Assembly (NCBI RefSeq): GCF_028288465.1
Contig: NZ_JAQBNR010000001.1
Location: forward strand, 248,001-312,000
DNA length: 64,000 bases
Source: Ferruginibacter sp.
GTDB lineage: Bacteria > Bacteroidota > Bacteroidia > Chitinophagales > Chitinophagaceae
Reading direction: 5' to 3'
In this document: piece after piece, positions 26,441-35,027 of the stretch
How the letters are laid out: every line of letters starts with the position of its first letter
Position numbering within the stretch: position 1 is the first letter of the stretch
Notes under the pieces: generated by a model
What the model was told of the DNA's origin: nothing
Seen by the model: only the letters and a program-made list of their open reading frames with translations
Databases searched by the model: none
Made by a program: the position numbers and the translations under genes

Positions 26441-26454
26441 GTATTTATAAATAC
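26441..26454. promoter_or_regulatory. 14-nt palindrome in the ftsA-ftsZ gap
   Basis: GTATTTATAAATAC is a perfect palindrome about 150 bp upstream of ftsZ, in a 237-bp gap. It may be an operator or part of an ftsZ promoter; no TAnnTTTG box accompanies it. Confidence 0.3.
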
Positions 26455-26589
26455 GCAATAAAAAATTGCAGTTTATTAACCCAATTACAGTAACAGCACG
26501 TTTTTTTCTGCCTTACTAACTGAAAAAATAAAGTGCGAAAATCAAAAAAATACGGTCTCATTTTTAAATCATCAAATGAAATGGTATTT

Positions 26590-26594
26590 AGGAG
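26590..26594 (+). promoter_or_regulatory. Shine-Dalgarno sequence of ftsZ
   Basis: AGGAG is placed 9 nt before the ATG at 26604, an ideal spacing. It stands out because almost no other gene in the window has a recognisable Shine-Dalgarno sequence. Confidence 0.6.
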
Positions 26595-26603
26595 AAACAA
26601 ATT

Positions 26604-28499
26604 ATGATACATTTTGATTTGCCAAAAGAACAGTCGTCTATCATTAAAGTAATAGGCGTTGGTGGCGGTGGAAGCAATGCAGTAAACCACATGTTTTCGC
26701 AAAACATTGAAGGGGTAAACTTCATCATCTGCAATACAGATGCGCAGGCAATCGCCCAAAGCAAAGTACCAAATAAAATTCAGCTGGGGCCTCACCTTAC
26801 ACAGGGACTTGGTGCGGGCGCCAATCCCGATATTGGTAAACAGGCAACGGAAGAAAGCCTGGAAGAAATAAAACGGATACTGGAAGTGAATACCAAAATG
26901 GCTTTCATTACTGCAGGTATGGGCGGAGGTACCGGCACGGGTGGTGCACCAATTCTTGCAAAAATTTGTAAGGATCTTGGTATACTTACGGTTGGTATAG
27001 TAACTACTCCGTTTGCCTATGAAGGCAAAAAAAGGCTGGCACAGGCGGAAGCAGGTATCAGTTTACTGAAAGATCATGTGGATACTTTATTGGTGATAAG
27101 CAATGATAAACTGCGCCACCAGTTTGGCAACTTAAAAATGAAGGAAGCTTTTGCCAAAGCAGATAATGTATTGGCCACGGCAGCCAAATGTATTACCGAC
27201 GTAATTAACAGCACCGGCCAGATCAATGTGGATTTTGCCGACGTTTGTACTGTAATGAGTAAAGGCGGTGTAGCGATTTTAGGAAGTGCATCTGCACAGG
27301 GTGAAAACAGGGCGCAACAGGCAATTGAGGATGCATTGAATTCTCCGTTGCTGAACGACAACGATATCCGCGGCGCCAAATGGATACTTATCAACATTAA
27401 TAGTTGTGAAGGCGAAAATGAATTCACTATGGATGAGGTAGAAATTATTCAAAACTATTTGATGGCACAGGCCGGGCCGGATAGTGATGTGATTTTGGGA
27501 CTAGGTTACGACAATTCACTGGGTTCGGAAATAAGCATTACACTCATCGCAACAGGTTTTGAGCATAAAGATCCTTTTGCAAAAACCATCAACCAGCCAA
27601 AAGAGGAAAAGAAAAACGATAAAATTGTAATGACGCTGGCAACGCCAGAAAAGGAAGTGGTTAAAATGCAGCAACAACCAACGCTGCAATTTGAAGATTT
27701 GGAAGAAGTAAAACCGGTAGCCAGGGTAGCAACTGTCGCGGCGGAAAAAGTGGTACACGAACTGGTTACACCGCCTGTGGAAGCGCCGTCAGCGTTGACA
27801 AACGTAGTTTTACCAGGTAAAAATACTGGGGAAAAATCGCAGGAGGAATCTGTGTTTTTTGAGATATCTTCGGCATCAGATCAAAGTCCTGTAATAGAGT
27901 TTGATATACCTGAGCCACCTGTACCCGTTGACAAGCCAGCAACTGCCACCAAAACAATATTTTCATTAGATAGTAAAAAAGAAGCTAGCACCCCTCCTGT
28001 ATCGTCTGCAGGCGGATTTTTGGCTAAGCCTTCCAGGATTTATGTGGAAGAGCAGCCGAAACCAGAGTCCAACACTAAGGAAGAACTGACCTCTTTGCGG
28101 AGTACAGTGAAGGAAGACGAGCCTTTATTTGAAATGCAAATGGTGGTTAAAGAATCCCAAAAAGCGGCGGAGGAGCAACAGCCAATTGTACAACAAACTC
28201 AGCCAATCATGATGTCCAATGTTGAGGAGCGGGCGATGCCTGACGAAACGGAGGAATTACGGCGCCGGGCTATGGATCGCATTGCAAAACTGCGTAATTT
28301 GTCATTCAATATTAATGCAGCCGATCCGAATAATGAGTTTGAAACGGTACCTGCCTACCTCCGCCGCAATATGGATTTACATAATTCCATTGCGGACGTA
28401 GAAAGTTTTTACAGCAACTACACTGTAAAATCAGACGAAAATAACCAGGCCGAAATAGGCACCATCAATACATTTTTAGACGGTAAAAAACCAGATTAA
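26604..28499 (+). CDS. ftsZ: Cell division GTPase FtsZ with very long C-terminal region
   Basis: Tubulin-like GTPase that forms the Z-ring, 631 residues against about 380 in E. coli. The GTPase core is standard: GVGGGGSNAVNHM (18-30), the tubulin signature GMGGGTGTGGAP (105-116), NVDFADVCTVM (T7 loop), and a C-terminal subdomain ending near 325 (SEISITLIATGF). From about 330 to 580 runs a disordered, Glu/Val/Pro/Lys-rich linker. The canonical FtsA-binding peptide is recognisable as VPAYLRRNMDL at 582-592, but 40 more residues follow, ending GTINTFLDGKKPD. It has the only clear Shine-Dalgarno sequence in the cluster and is followed by a terminator-like hairpin. Confidence 0.97.
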   Translation: MIHFDLPKEQSSIIKVIGVGGGGSNAVNHMFSQNIEGVNFIICNTDAQAIAQSKVPNKIQLGPHLTQGLGAGANPDIGKQATEESLEEIKRILEVNTKMAFITAGMGGGTGTGGAPILAKICKDLGILTVGIVTTPFAYEGKKRLAQAEAGISLLKDHVDTLLVISNDKLRHQFGNLKMKEAFAKADNVLATAAKCITDVINSTGQINVDFADVCTVMSKGGVAILGSASAQGENRAQQAIEDALNSPLLNDNDIRGAKWILININSCEGENEFTMDEVEIIQNYLMAQAGPDSDVILGLGYDNSLGSEISITLIATGFEHKDPFAKTINQPKEEKKNDKIVMTLATPEKEVVKMQQQPTLQFEDLEEVKPVARVATVAAEKVVHELVTPPVEAPSALTNVVLPGKNTGEKSQEESVFFEISSASDQSPVIEFDIPEPPVPVDKPATATKTIFSLDSKKEASTPPVSSAGGFLAKPSRIYVEEQPKPESNTKEELTSLRSTVKEDEPLFEMQMVVKESQKAAEEQQPIVQQTQPIMMSNVEERAMPDETEELRRRAMDRIAKLRNLSFNINAADPNNEFETVPAYLRRNMDLHNSIADVESFYSNYTVKSDENNQAEIGTINTFLDGKKPD

Positions 28500-28524
28500 A
28501 TGTTGTTCTTATAGTTTGTATAAA

Positions 28525-28550
28525 GGCCCCTTGCTGCAAAGTAAGGGGCT
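28525..28550 (+). terminator. Terminator hairpin at the end of the dcw cluster
   Basis: Stem GGCCCCTT (28525-28532) with AAGGGGCT (28543-28550), 10-nt loop, 25 nt after the ftsZ stop. TGTGTTTG follows rather than a clean T-run. The position strongly suggests it ends the dcw transcript. Confidence 0.6.
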
Positions 28551-28667
28551 TGTGTTTGCAGGGCTATTGTTGAAATTAAATAACGTTCGTCCCGGCTAAG
28601 ATGCAATGTGGATCATTGTTGCATCGCCCTCTTTTCCTTTTACAGCTCTTTTGTACAATCTCCAATC

Positions 28668-28694
28668 CGGCGGTTTTTTAATTGCATGCCGCCG
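28668..28694. other. Inverted repeat upstream of the tandem ABC ATPase gene
   Basis: CGGCGG (28668-28673) can pair with CCGCCG (28689-28694) across a 15-nt T-rich loop. A second imperfect hairpin (GATGCAA at 28600 with TTGCATC at 28619) lies nearby. Role unknown. Confidence 0.3.
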
Positions 28695-28790
28695 TAAACA
28701 CAAAAAAGCCTCCCGTGAAAAGAACCGCCTTTTGTAAACTATCTTGCAGGCAGGACTTGTAAAAAGCAGATTTTAAACATATATATAGCA

Positions 28791-30038
28791 ATGAAAGAAA
28801 ATCATTGGGCAGTTTTTTTGTCGGACAAAGCAGATAAACAATTACTGACAGAGAAGTTACTAAGCAATAAAAAGCCTTTACCTTTTGACGCTTTCAATCA
28901 ATTGAAAGGAGTATTGTTTTCTCCTTTTTTAATTAAGGAAATCATTGAAGAAGAGGAGCGGCACGACCAGGTGGAAGTGGCAACCAATCTTAACCGTCAC
29001 CTGCGGTCGCTATCAGGCGGAGAACAAAAAAAGGCCTTGTTGCAATACCTGTTGTTGCAGCAACCTGATTTTATTATTGCGGATAATCCTTTCGATAACC
29101 TGGATACCAGTTCACAAAAAGCATTGCTGGAAATGCTGCATGAAATAAGTCAGCATACGTACATTATTCAACTAATTAACCGGACAAAGGATTGCCTGCC
29201 ATTTATTGAAAAGTCTGTTTGTATAGGAGATGATAATTGTATTGTTCCGCTTACTAGTTTAAGGGAATATGTACAGCAACAAGAGCAAGTTAGCCGGATC
29301 AAATTGAACGGCCGCATACCGGTATCTGATCATTTTTATGATGCAGTTGAAAATCCGCTTGTTCAATTTAATAATGTAAGTGTTCAGTACGAAGGGAGGA
29401 TGATTGTCAACAACATCAACTGGCAAATCAATGCCGGGGAGTTTTGGCACCTGACCGGGCCGAACGGCGCAGGTAAAACAACACTGCTGTCAATGATTAC
29501 CGGCGATAACCCAAAAGGGTATGGGCAGGATTTGATATTGTTTGGCAAAAGAAAAGGCAGTGGTGAAAGTGTGTGGTCTGTTAAGCAAAAGATAGGTTAT
29601 TTCACCAGCGCCATGACCGATTTGTTTAGCAGGCTTAGTACAGTAGAAGAAATGGTACTGTCTGGTTTTTTTGATTCTGTCGGCCTGTATATAAAACCAT
29701 CCGGCAGGCAAATAAAACTGGCGGATGAATGGCTGGCGCTGATCGGCTTATTACCGCTGAGAAAGAAACATTTCTACCGGCTTTCACCCGGGCAACAGCG
29801 GATGGTATTGATTGTAAGGGCCATGGTTAAACACCCGCCTTTACTTATCCTGGATGAGCCAACGGCTGGTGTTGACGATACTAATGTTACTATTATTACA
29901 GGACTGATAAATAAAATGGCGGCGGAAAGTAAGACTGCTATTTTATATGTATCACACAGGGAAGAAGAGGGACTTAATCCAGCTTATCGTTTTTTATTAA
30001 CGCCCGGACCAGGTGGTTCAACAGGGAAAACAGTTTAA
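28791..30038 (+). CDS. Tandem ABC ATPase (ModF/PhrA-like); first NBD lacks Walker A
   Basis: Cytoplasmic protein of 415 residues with two ABC nucleotide-binding domains and no membrane segment. The second NBD is complete: Walker A GPNGAGKTT (223-231), signature LSPGQQ (331-336), Walker B LLILDEPTAGVD (351-362). The first NBD is shortened. It keeps the signature LSGGEQ (74-79) and a Walker B-like IIADNPFDNLD (95-105) with Asn where the catalytic Glu belongs, but residues 1-70 contain no GxxGxGK[ST]. ModF- and PhrA-type proteins share the two-NBD layout; the role of this subgroup is not established. It has no permease partner nearby. It is convergent with the beta-helix gene, 22 bp away. Confidence 0.82.
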   Translation: MKENHWAVFLSDKADKQLLTEKLLSNKKPLPFDAFNQLKGVLFSPFLIKEIIEEEERHDQVEVATNLNRHLRSLSGGEQKKALLQYLLLQQPDFIIADNPFDNLDTSSQKALLEMLHEISQHTYIIQLINRTKDCLPFIEKSVCIGDDNCIVPLTSLREYVQQQEQVSRIKLNGRIPVSDHFYDAVENPLVQFNNVSVQYEGRMIVNNINWQINAGEFWHLTGPNGAGKTTLLSMITGDNPKGYGQDLILFGKRKGSGESVWSVKQKIGYFTSAMTDLFSRLSTVEEMVLSGFFDSVGLYIKPSGRQIKLADEWLALIGLLPLRKKHFYRLSPGQQRMVLIVRAMVKHPPLLILDEPTAGVDDTNVTIITGLINKMAAESKTAILYVSHREEEGLNPAYRFLLTPGPGGSTGKTV

Positions 30039-30060
30039 GCAGCACTGGCTATTTTAAAAT

Positions 30061-31413
30061 TTATTGATTCGTAAATTCTGTACGGTTGTTAATAAAATTT
30101 ATCAGGGTAAAATTTACAGGTGTATTATTACCATCTTTTTTTGGAAGGATGAACCTGCAATTACGCATGGTAGCTTTTTCTTCTCCGGATTGGGCGTTAT
30201 TTGTATTGAGCCAGGCCAGGTGTTTAAGATGCGGTATAAAAGTGCAGCTATCAAATAATATCCTTCTTGGTCCATCACATTCAATCAAAAATTTCCCATA
30301 AGGTTCCTGGCCTTTATAAGGTTTATCTTCAAAAATACAATTGATGTAGCGGGTTGCATCCACATCGTTATCTGCATTATAACCATGCACAATACTACCG
30401 TAAATATTACACCCTGTAAAAGTAAACCTTGGCATGGTAACCCAAACTGACCAATTGGAAGTTCCCCAGAAAAGACAATTATTAAATTGGCAATCACTGG
30501 CTTTGCCTCCGCCGGTCACCATACCACAACCGGTATTATCAATAAATTCGCAACTATTAAACTGACCATTGGTCACAGGCCCTACTTCGGCTTCAATATC
30601 TACTCCGGCGCCGGGCGGCGAAAAGTAAGCGCCTTTTCCACTGTGATTGAATTTACAATTTTTTGCAATCAAAAAATTGCCTCCCACCCAGGATAATCCC
30701 TGCCGGCAATTGTATTCAAATGCTGAATTTGAAATATGTATATCATCTTTTAAAACGGATGGCGCATTCATTAATTCAATACCGTCCAGTCCAAAATAAC
30801 TTGCAGTTACACGGTCGATAAAAATCGAGCGTGAGTCACGGATAAAAATGCCTACATGTTGCAATTGAATACCCTGATCATCATACCGGCCCCCAAAATG
30901 GATCAATTTATTATTGCCATTTAATACCAGGTTTTTAAGCGTGATCTTATTACACTTTGTAAGACTAATGCAGTTTCCAATGTCTCCCGCATATTTTACC
31001 ATTGGAGCTGCAGGATTGTTACCATTAAAAATTTCACCTGTTACCGGGTCAAAACTTCCGAGTTTAAGATGATCCTCATATTTTATAACCGAGCCGTTTT
31101 CACCCTGCAGCACCAGGCTACTGATATTTTTAAAGTCAAGGATATGAACACCCATATAGGCGCCCCTGCTTATATCCCCGTTGCTAAAAGTCTGTTTCCC
31201 TACAATATATACTCCTTTCGGAATTAGCAGTGTGCCATTTCCCCCTCGTTCATTAAAAAAAGCCGCCGCATTAACAAAAGCCTCTGTATCATTTGTTTTA
31301 CCATCTCCTTTGGCACCAAAACTGTGTATATTTTTGGTAAGAGGTTTTTGTGCGTTGATCGGGTTGGAATTAAAAATGCAAGTGAAAAATATAAGTGCAA
31401 AATAGTTAGCCAT
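30061..31413 (-). CDS. Secreted right-handed beta-helix protein (pectate-lyase superfamily)
   Basis: Exported protein of 450 residues with a signal peptide (about 1-22, NPINAQ). The N-terminal motif HSFGAKGDGKTNDTEAFVNA (32-51) is the hallmark of the pectate_lyase_3/phage-tailspike-like beta-helix family, and GTLLIPKGVYIVG follows. The rest shows short repeating coils rich in N, G, F and C typical of parallel beta-helices (ISNSAFEYN, IAKNCKFNHSG, QFNSCEFIDNTG, QFNNCLFWGTS). Polygalacturonase, rhamnogalacturonase and epimerase activities all occur on this fold; no catalytic set is clear enough to choose one. The gene stands alone, with a 12-nt palindrome 12 bp before its start. Confidence 0.8.
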   Translation of the reverse strand: MANYFALIFFTCIFNSNPINAQKPLTKNIHSFGAKGDGKTNDTEAFVNAAAFFNERGGNGTLLIPKGVYIVGKQTFSNGDISRGAYMGVHILDFKNISSLVLQGENGSVIKYEDHLKLGSFDPVTGEIFNGNNPAAPMVKYAGDIGNCISLTKCNKITLKNLVLNGNNKLIHFGGRYDDQGIQLQHVGIFIRDSRSIFIDRVTASYFGLDGIELMNAPSVLKDDIHISNSAFEYNCRQGLSWVGGNFLIAKNCKFNHSGKGAYFSPPGAGVDIEAEVGPVTNGQFNSCEFIDNTGCGMVTGGGKASDCQFNNCLFWGTSNWSVWVTMPRFTFTGCNIYGSIVHGYNADNDVDATRYINCIFEDKPYKGQEPYGKFLIECDGPRRILFDSCTFIPHLKHLAWLNTNNAQSGEEKATMRNCRFILPKKDGNNTPVNFTLINFINNRTEFTNQ

Positions 31414-31424
31414 ATTATCTCATT

Positions 31425-31436
31425 TGAATATATTCA
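31425..31436. promoter_or_regulatory. 12-nt palindrome before the beta-helix gene
   Basis: TGAATATATTCA is a perfect palindrome 12 bp upstream of the minus-strand ATG. The position fits an operator covering the promoter or the start. No binding protein is evident. Confidence 0.3.
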
Positions 31437-31589
31437 TATTTTCCGGATAGTGCTTTTTGAGCATCCCGGGACTTAAATCATTACCACATCTGTTTCAAAA
31501 ATAAACCTACGACATAAAATTTGTTTAACAGAACCTTTAGCAGTCAGCGGTTGTTAAAATTATTCTGGGTAAAATAACGCTTTTCCATA

Positions 31590-31597
31590 TACATTTG
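31590..31597 (+). promoter_or_regulatory. Candidate -7 box for kup
   Basis: TACATTTG is an exact TAnnTTTG match. A weak TCTG lies 22 nt upstream in place of TTTG. The leader to the kup start would be about 63 nt. Confidence 0.4.
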
Positions 31598-31666
31598 TGG
31601 CGGTATTTGCAGTATGAAATAGCGTACAGCGCTGCTGCCAAAGCCCTCTTACCAAAAATATAGCTA

Positions 31667-33655
31667 GTGCAAAAACAGGTTAACAAAGTAACAGCTGCAG
31701 GTTTAATTGTTGCTTTAGGAATTATTTACGGAGACATAGGAACTTCTCCATTGTACGTTTTCAATGCCATCATCAACAGCAAACCAATAAGTGAAATCCT
31801 CATAGTAGGGGGACTCTCCTGTATTATCTGGACGCTTACGCTGCAAACAACACTTAAATATGTGGTGCTTACTTTAAGGGCGGATAACAAAGGGGAAGGA
31901 GGCATATTTTCATTGTATACACTTGTAAGGCGACAAAAACGATGGCTGGTAATTCCAGCGATGATTGGCGGAGCTGCCCTGCTGGCCGATGGTATGATCA
32001 CGCCACCTATCTCAGTTTCTTCAGCAATTGAAGGTTTAAAACAGATTGATGCATTTAAACACATTGAGCAAATCACCATAATTTATATTGTACTGGGTAT
32101 ATTGTTATTCCTGTTTTTTTTACAACAATTTGGTACCGCTTCTATAGGCAAATTGTTTGGCCCTATTATGATGATCTGGTTTACCATGCTGGCCGTATTT
32201 GGTATCATTCACCTTACAGATGACTGGGATATTTTCAGGGCCTTCAATCCTTATTACGCAATTAAATTACTTACAAATTATCCAAAGGGCTTCTGGATAT
32301 TGGGAGCGGTTTTTTTATGTACAACGGGTGCAGAAGCATTATATAGCGACCTTGGCCACTGCGGGCGGGCCAATATCCGTTTCTCCTGGATATTTGTAAA
32401 AAGTTGCCTGATATTAAACTACCTCGGCCAGGGAGCCTGGTTATTATCGCATCATGGCGGCCAGACTATTACAGATGAAATGATAAAAGGTGGTTTCAAT
32501 CCTTTTTTCGGTGTAATGCCCGAGCAGTTCCGGTTGATCGGTTTGGTAATTGCGACACTGGCAGCTATCATCGCCAGCCAGGCATTGATCAGTGGTTCCT
32601 TCACTTTAATTTCGGAAGCTATCCGCCTGAATCTTTGGCCGAAGATGAAAATCAATTATCCGTCCGAAGCCAAGGGCCAATTGTATATTCCCGGAATTAA
32701 CCTGTTACTTTTTATAGGTTGCTGTACCATCGTGTTGTATTTTAAATCGTCCAGCGCCATGGAAGCGGCATATGGTTTGGCTATCACCTTGTGTATGCTG
32801 GCCACCACTATTTTATTTGCCAATTATTTAATTTCCCGCAGAACTTCCAGTGTGTGGATCTATCTTTTTTTAGTGGTATATCTTTCCATCGAAATAAGCT
32901 TTCTTTCAGCCAACCTCGATAAATTTCCGCACGGTGGTTTCATAGCCCTGCTTGTTGGCGGAGGTTTATTTGTGGTAATGTATGTGTGGTACCGTAGCCG
33001 TAAAATTAAAAACCGCTACGTTGAGTTTGTACGCATGGAAGAGTACATTCCCAAGCTCGAAGAGTTAAGTAATGATACCACGGTTCCTAAATATGCCACC
33101 CACCTGGTTTACATGACGAGTGCCAATAATCCAAAAGAAATTGAGCACAAAATTATTTACAGCATCTTAAGCGGCAAGCCAAAGCGGGCGGATATTTTTT
33201 GGTTTGTGCACCTGGATACACTCGATGACCCTTATACTTGTGAATACATCGTTGACCATATCATCCCCAACGATATCATCCGCGTGGAATTCAGGCTGGG
33301 CTTCAGGATTGCGCCAAGGGTAAACCTGATGTTTAAGAAAGTGGTGGAAGATCTGGTGGCCAATAAAGAGGTAAATGTTACCAGCCGCTACGAAAGCCAG
33401 CAGCGCAATAATGTGGTGGGCGATTTTCAGTTTGTGGTGATGGAAAAATTCTTGTCACAGGACAATGAGCTGCCATTTATGGAGCGGATCATCATGCATT
33501 TGTATTTCTGGATAAAGGAAATTTCTTTGAGTGAAGAACGTGGTTTTGGCCTGGAGCAAAGCAATGTATCGGTTGAAAAATACCCATTGGTGGTGGCGCC
33601 CACCAGCAAGTTTAAATTGAGAAGAATTTATACTGACGAGGAAGAAGAAATGTAG
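31667..33655 (+). CDS. kup: Low-affinity potassium transporter Kup (GTG start)
   Basis: K+ uptake permease of the KUP/HAK family in the inner membrane, 662 residues. The N-terminal signature GIIYGDIGTSPLYV (18-31) is diagnostic, as are GEGGIFSLY, GTGAEALYSDLGH-like TTGAEALYSDLGHCG and QALISGSFTLI. About twelve transmembrane helices occupy residues 10-440, followed by a cytosolic C-terminal domain of about 220 residues with YRSRKIKNRYVEF and FHL-free variants of the usual end. The start is GTG 31667; no in-frame ATG precedes the signature. It is followed by a rhodanese gene after 22 bp. Confidence 0.95.
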   Translation: MQKQVNKVTAAGLIVALGIIYGDIGTSPLYVFNAIINSKPISEILIVGGLSCIIWTLTLQTTLKYVVLTLRADNKGEGGIFSLYTLVRRQKRWLVIPAMIGGAALLADGMITPPISVSSAIEGLKQIDAFKHIEQITIIYIVLGILLFLFFLQQFGTASIGKLFGPIMMIWFTMLAVFGIIHLTDDWDIFRAFNPYYAIKLLTNYPKGFWILGAVFLCTTGAEALYSDLGHCGRANIRFSWIFVKSCLILNYLGQGAWLLSHHGGQTITDEMIKGGFNPFFGVMPEQFRLIGLVIATLAAIIASQALISGSFTLISEAIRLNLWPKMKINYPSEAKGQLYIPGINLLLFIGCCTIVLYFKSSSAMEAAYGLAITLCMLATTILFANYLISRRTSSVWIYLFLVVYLSIEISFLSANLDKFPHGGFIALLVGGGLFVVMYVWYRSRKIKNRYVEFVRMEEYIPKLEELSNDTTVPKYATHLVYMTSANNPKEIEHKIIYSILSGKPKRADIFWFVHLDTLDDPYTCEYIVDHIIPNDIIRVEFRLGFRIAPRVNLMFKKVVEDLVANKEVNVTSRYESQQRNNVVGDFQFVVMEKFLSQDNELPFMERIIMHLYFWIKEISLSEERGFGLEQSNVSVEKYPLVVAPTSKFKLRRIYTDEEEEM

Positions 33656-33677
33656 CCTATTTAAACCTGCTTACAAC

Positions 33678-33992
33678 ATGCAGCAAACAAAAAGCATTAC
33701 CGTTATCCAGTTAAAGGAACTGATGGATAATCAAACAGATTTCCAGTTGATTGATACGAGGGAGCCATATGAACATGCTGATTTTAATATAGGGGGCACA
33801 TTATTTCCGCTGGCAGAAATCACCAAACACCTTGCTGAAATAGAAAAAGACAAACCGGTTGTTTTGTATTGCCGGGCCGGCGTTCGCAGCCAGATTGCCA
33901 TTCAGCGTTTACTGCAAAAATTTCCGTTTAAAAATTTATACAATCTTACCGGCGGCACCGAAGCCTGGAAGACAGCTTTCGGAAATCAATAA
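33678..33992 (+). CDS. Single-domain rhodanese-like protein
   Basis: Cytoplasmic rhodanese-fold protein of 104 residues, a full single domain. The substrate region is LIDTREPYEHADFNIGGT (24-41). The active-site loop is LYCRAGVRS with Cys65, the residue that would carry persulfide. The C-terminal LTGGTEAWK is typical. Small rhodaneses of this kind (GlpE/PspE-like) transfer sulfane sulfur to cyanide or thiols; the natural partner is unknown. It lies 22 bp after kup and is probably co-transcribed. A GC-rich repeat element follows its stop. Confidence 0.92.
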   Translation: MQQTKSITVIQLKELMDNQTDFQLIDTREPYEHADFNIGGTLFPLAEITKHLAEIEKDKPVVLYCRAGVRSQIAIQRLLQKFPFKNLYNLTGGTEAWKTAFGNQ

Positions 33993-34015
33993 GTGACATT
34001 ATATAAAAGGATTTG

Positions 34016-34105
34016 AGCGTGTCCGCCAGGCGGCCGGGCTATCCACTCCAAGTCCGGCACAGGCCCTGCGCACTCACCGTCACCGGGCTTTCCGTTACTA
34101 TCCCT
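34016..34105 (+). repeat. GC-rich hairpin-forming intergenic element (REP-like candidate)
   Basis: About 90 bp that is much richer in G+C than its surroundings. It contains the stem-loop CCGCCAGGCGG (34023-34033) and an internal direct repeat CCGGGCT[A/T]TCC at 34034-34044 and 34083-34093. No frame runs through it sensibly. It occurs once in this window; similar elements are scattered between genes in several Bacteroidota genomes, which I state from general knowledge. Confidence 0.5.
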
Positions 34106-34223
34106 CACGCAAATGCTGTGTTCAGCCATTTCATTTTGCTTTATTATTTGTACATTCAGCAATGGCAGTCAGCATAAAGTAAACTGTCTCACCAACTTGT
34201 CATCTACCATCATCTATATAATC

Positions 34224-34985
34224 ATGGGCTACCTGGTTTTGCTCGCCGTAGCTTACCTGGCGCAGGAACGGTTTATTTTTAAACCCGAAAAATTAAAGCC
34301 CGACTTTAAATACCAGTACGATGTGCCATTCAGGGAATTATTTTTTGATGTGGCAGAAGGCGTAAGCATCAACGGACTTCACTTTTATGTTGAAAAACCC
34401 TTGGGCCTGATCCTGTATTTTCATGGTAATTCAAGAAGTATAAAGGGCTGGGCAAAATATGCCAAAGATTTTTACCGCTATGGCTATGATGTGGTGCTGG
34501 TAGATTACCGCGGTTTTGGAAAAAGCACGGGCAAAAGAAGTGAAAAAGACATGCACAAAGACATGCAGTTTGTATACGATACACTCGCCACTAAGCATCA
34601 TGAAAATCACCTGATTATTTATGGAAGAAGCCTGGGAAGCGGTTTTGCAGCTAATTTGGCCAGCGAGAACAAGCCCCGGTATTTAATTTTAGATGCACCT
34701 TATTTTAGCTTTAAAAAAGTGGTTGAACGTTTTTTACCCATCTTGCCGATGCGTTTTGTGTTGCGGTTTCACATGCGGACAGATAAATGGATACCTAAAG
34801 TTAACTGCCATACTTATATTTTGCATGGTACCAAAGACTGGCTGATACCTATCAGCAACAGCGAAAAATTGCAGGCCTTAAATCCACGAAAAATAACCCT
34901 GATACGCATACAGGGCGGTGGCCACAATAACCTGCCTTCCTTTCCGGAATATCATAATTTCATCAGGGATATTTTAGCGCCCTGA
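34224..34985 (+). CDS. Membrane-anchored alpha/beta hydrolase (BEM46/ABHD13-like), copy 1
   Basis: Serine hydrolase of the BEM46-like alpha/beta-hydrolase group, 253 residues from ATG 34224 (MGYLVLLAV). The longer frame from 34113 adds 37 poorly supported residues overlapping the GC-rich element's edge. An N-terminal hydrophobic segment (1-13) anchors it. The oxyanion motif is YFHGNSRS (65-72), the nucleophile Ser136 lies in GRSLGSG, Asp205 in HGTKDWLIP, and His234 in GGGHNN. LVDYRGFGKSTG is typical. Substrate unknown. It is paralogous to the next gene, 42 bp downstream, with the same layout throughout. Confidence 0.85.
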   Translation: MGYLVLLAVAYLAQERFIFKPEKLKPDFKYQYDVPFRELFFDVAEGVSINGLHFYVEKPLGLILYFHGNSRSIKGWAKYAKDFYRYGYDVVLVDYRGFGKSTGKRSEKDMHKDMQFVYDTLATKHHENHLIIYGRSLGSGFAANLASENKPRYLILDAPYFSFKKVVERFLPILPMRFVLRFHMRTDKWIPKVNCHTYILHGTKDWLIPISNSEKLQALNPRKITLIRIQGGGHNNLPSFPEYHNFIRDILAP

Positions 34986-35027
34986 TATCAGTAAATGTGT
35001 TGGGCAACTTTAGAATAAATACTTCAG

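Noticed and set aside
28791..30038. Molybdate ABC importer subunit
   Set aside because: ModF-like layout only. There is no modA, modB or modC gene nearby, so a molybdate role is not supported.
34113..34223. 37-residue N-terminal extension of alpha/beta hydrolase copy 1
   Set aside because: The extension borders the GC-rich element and adds a second hydrophobic stretch not seen in copy 2. ATG 34224 gives a matching N-terminus.
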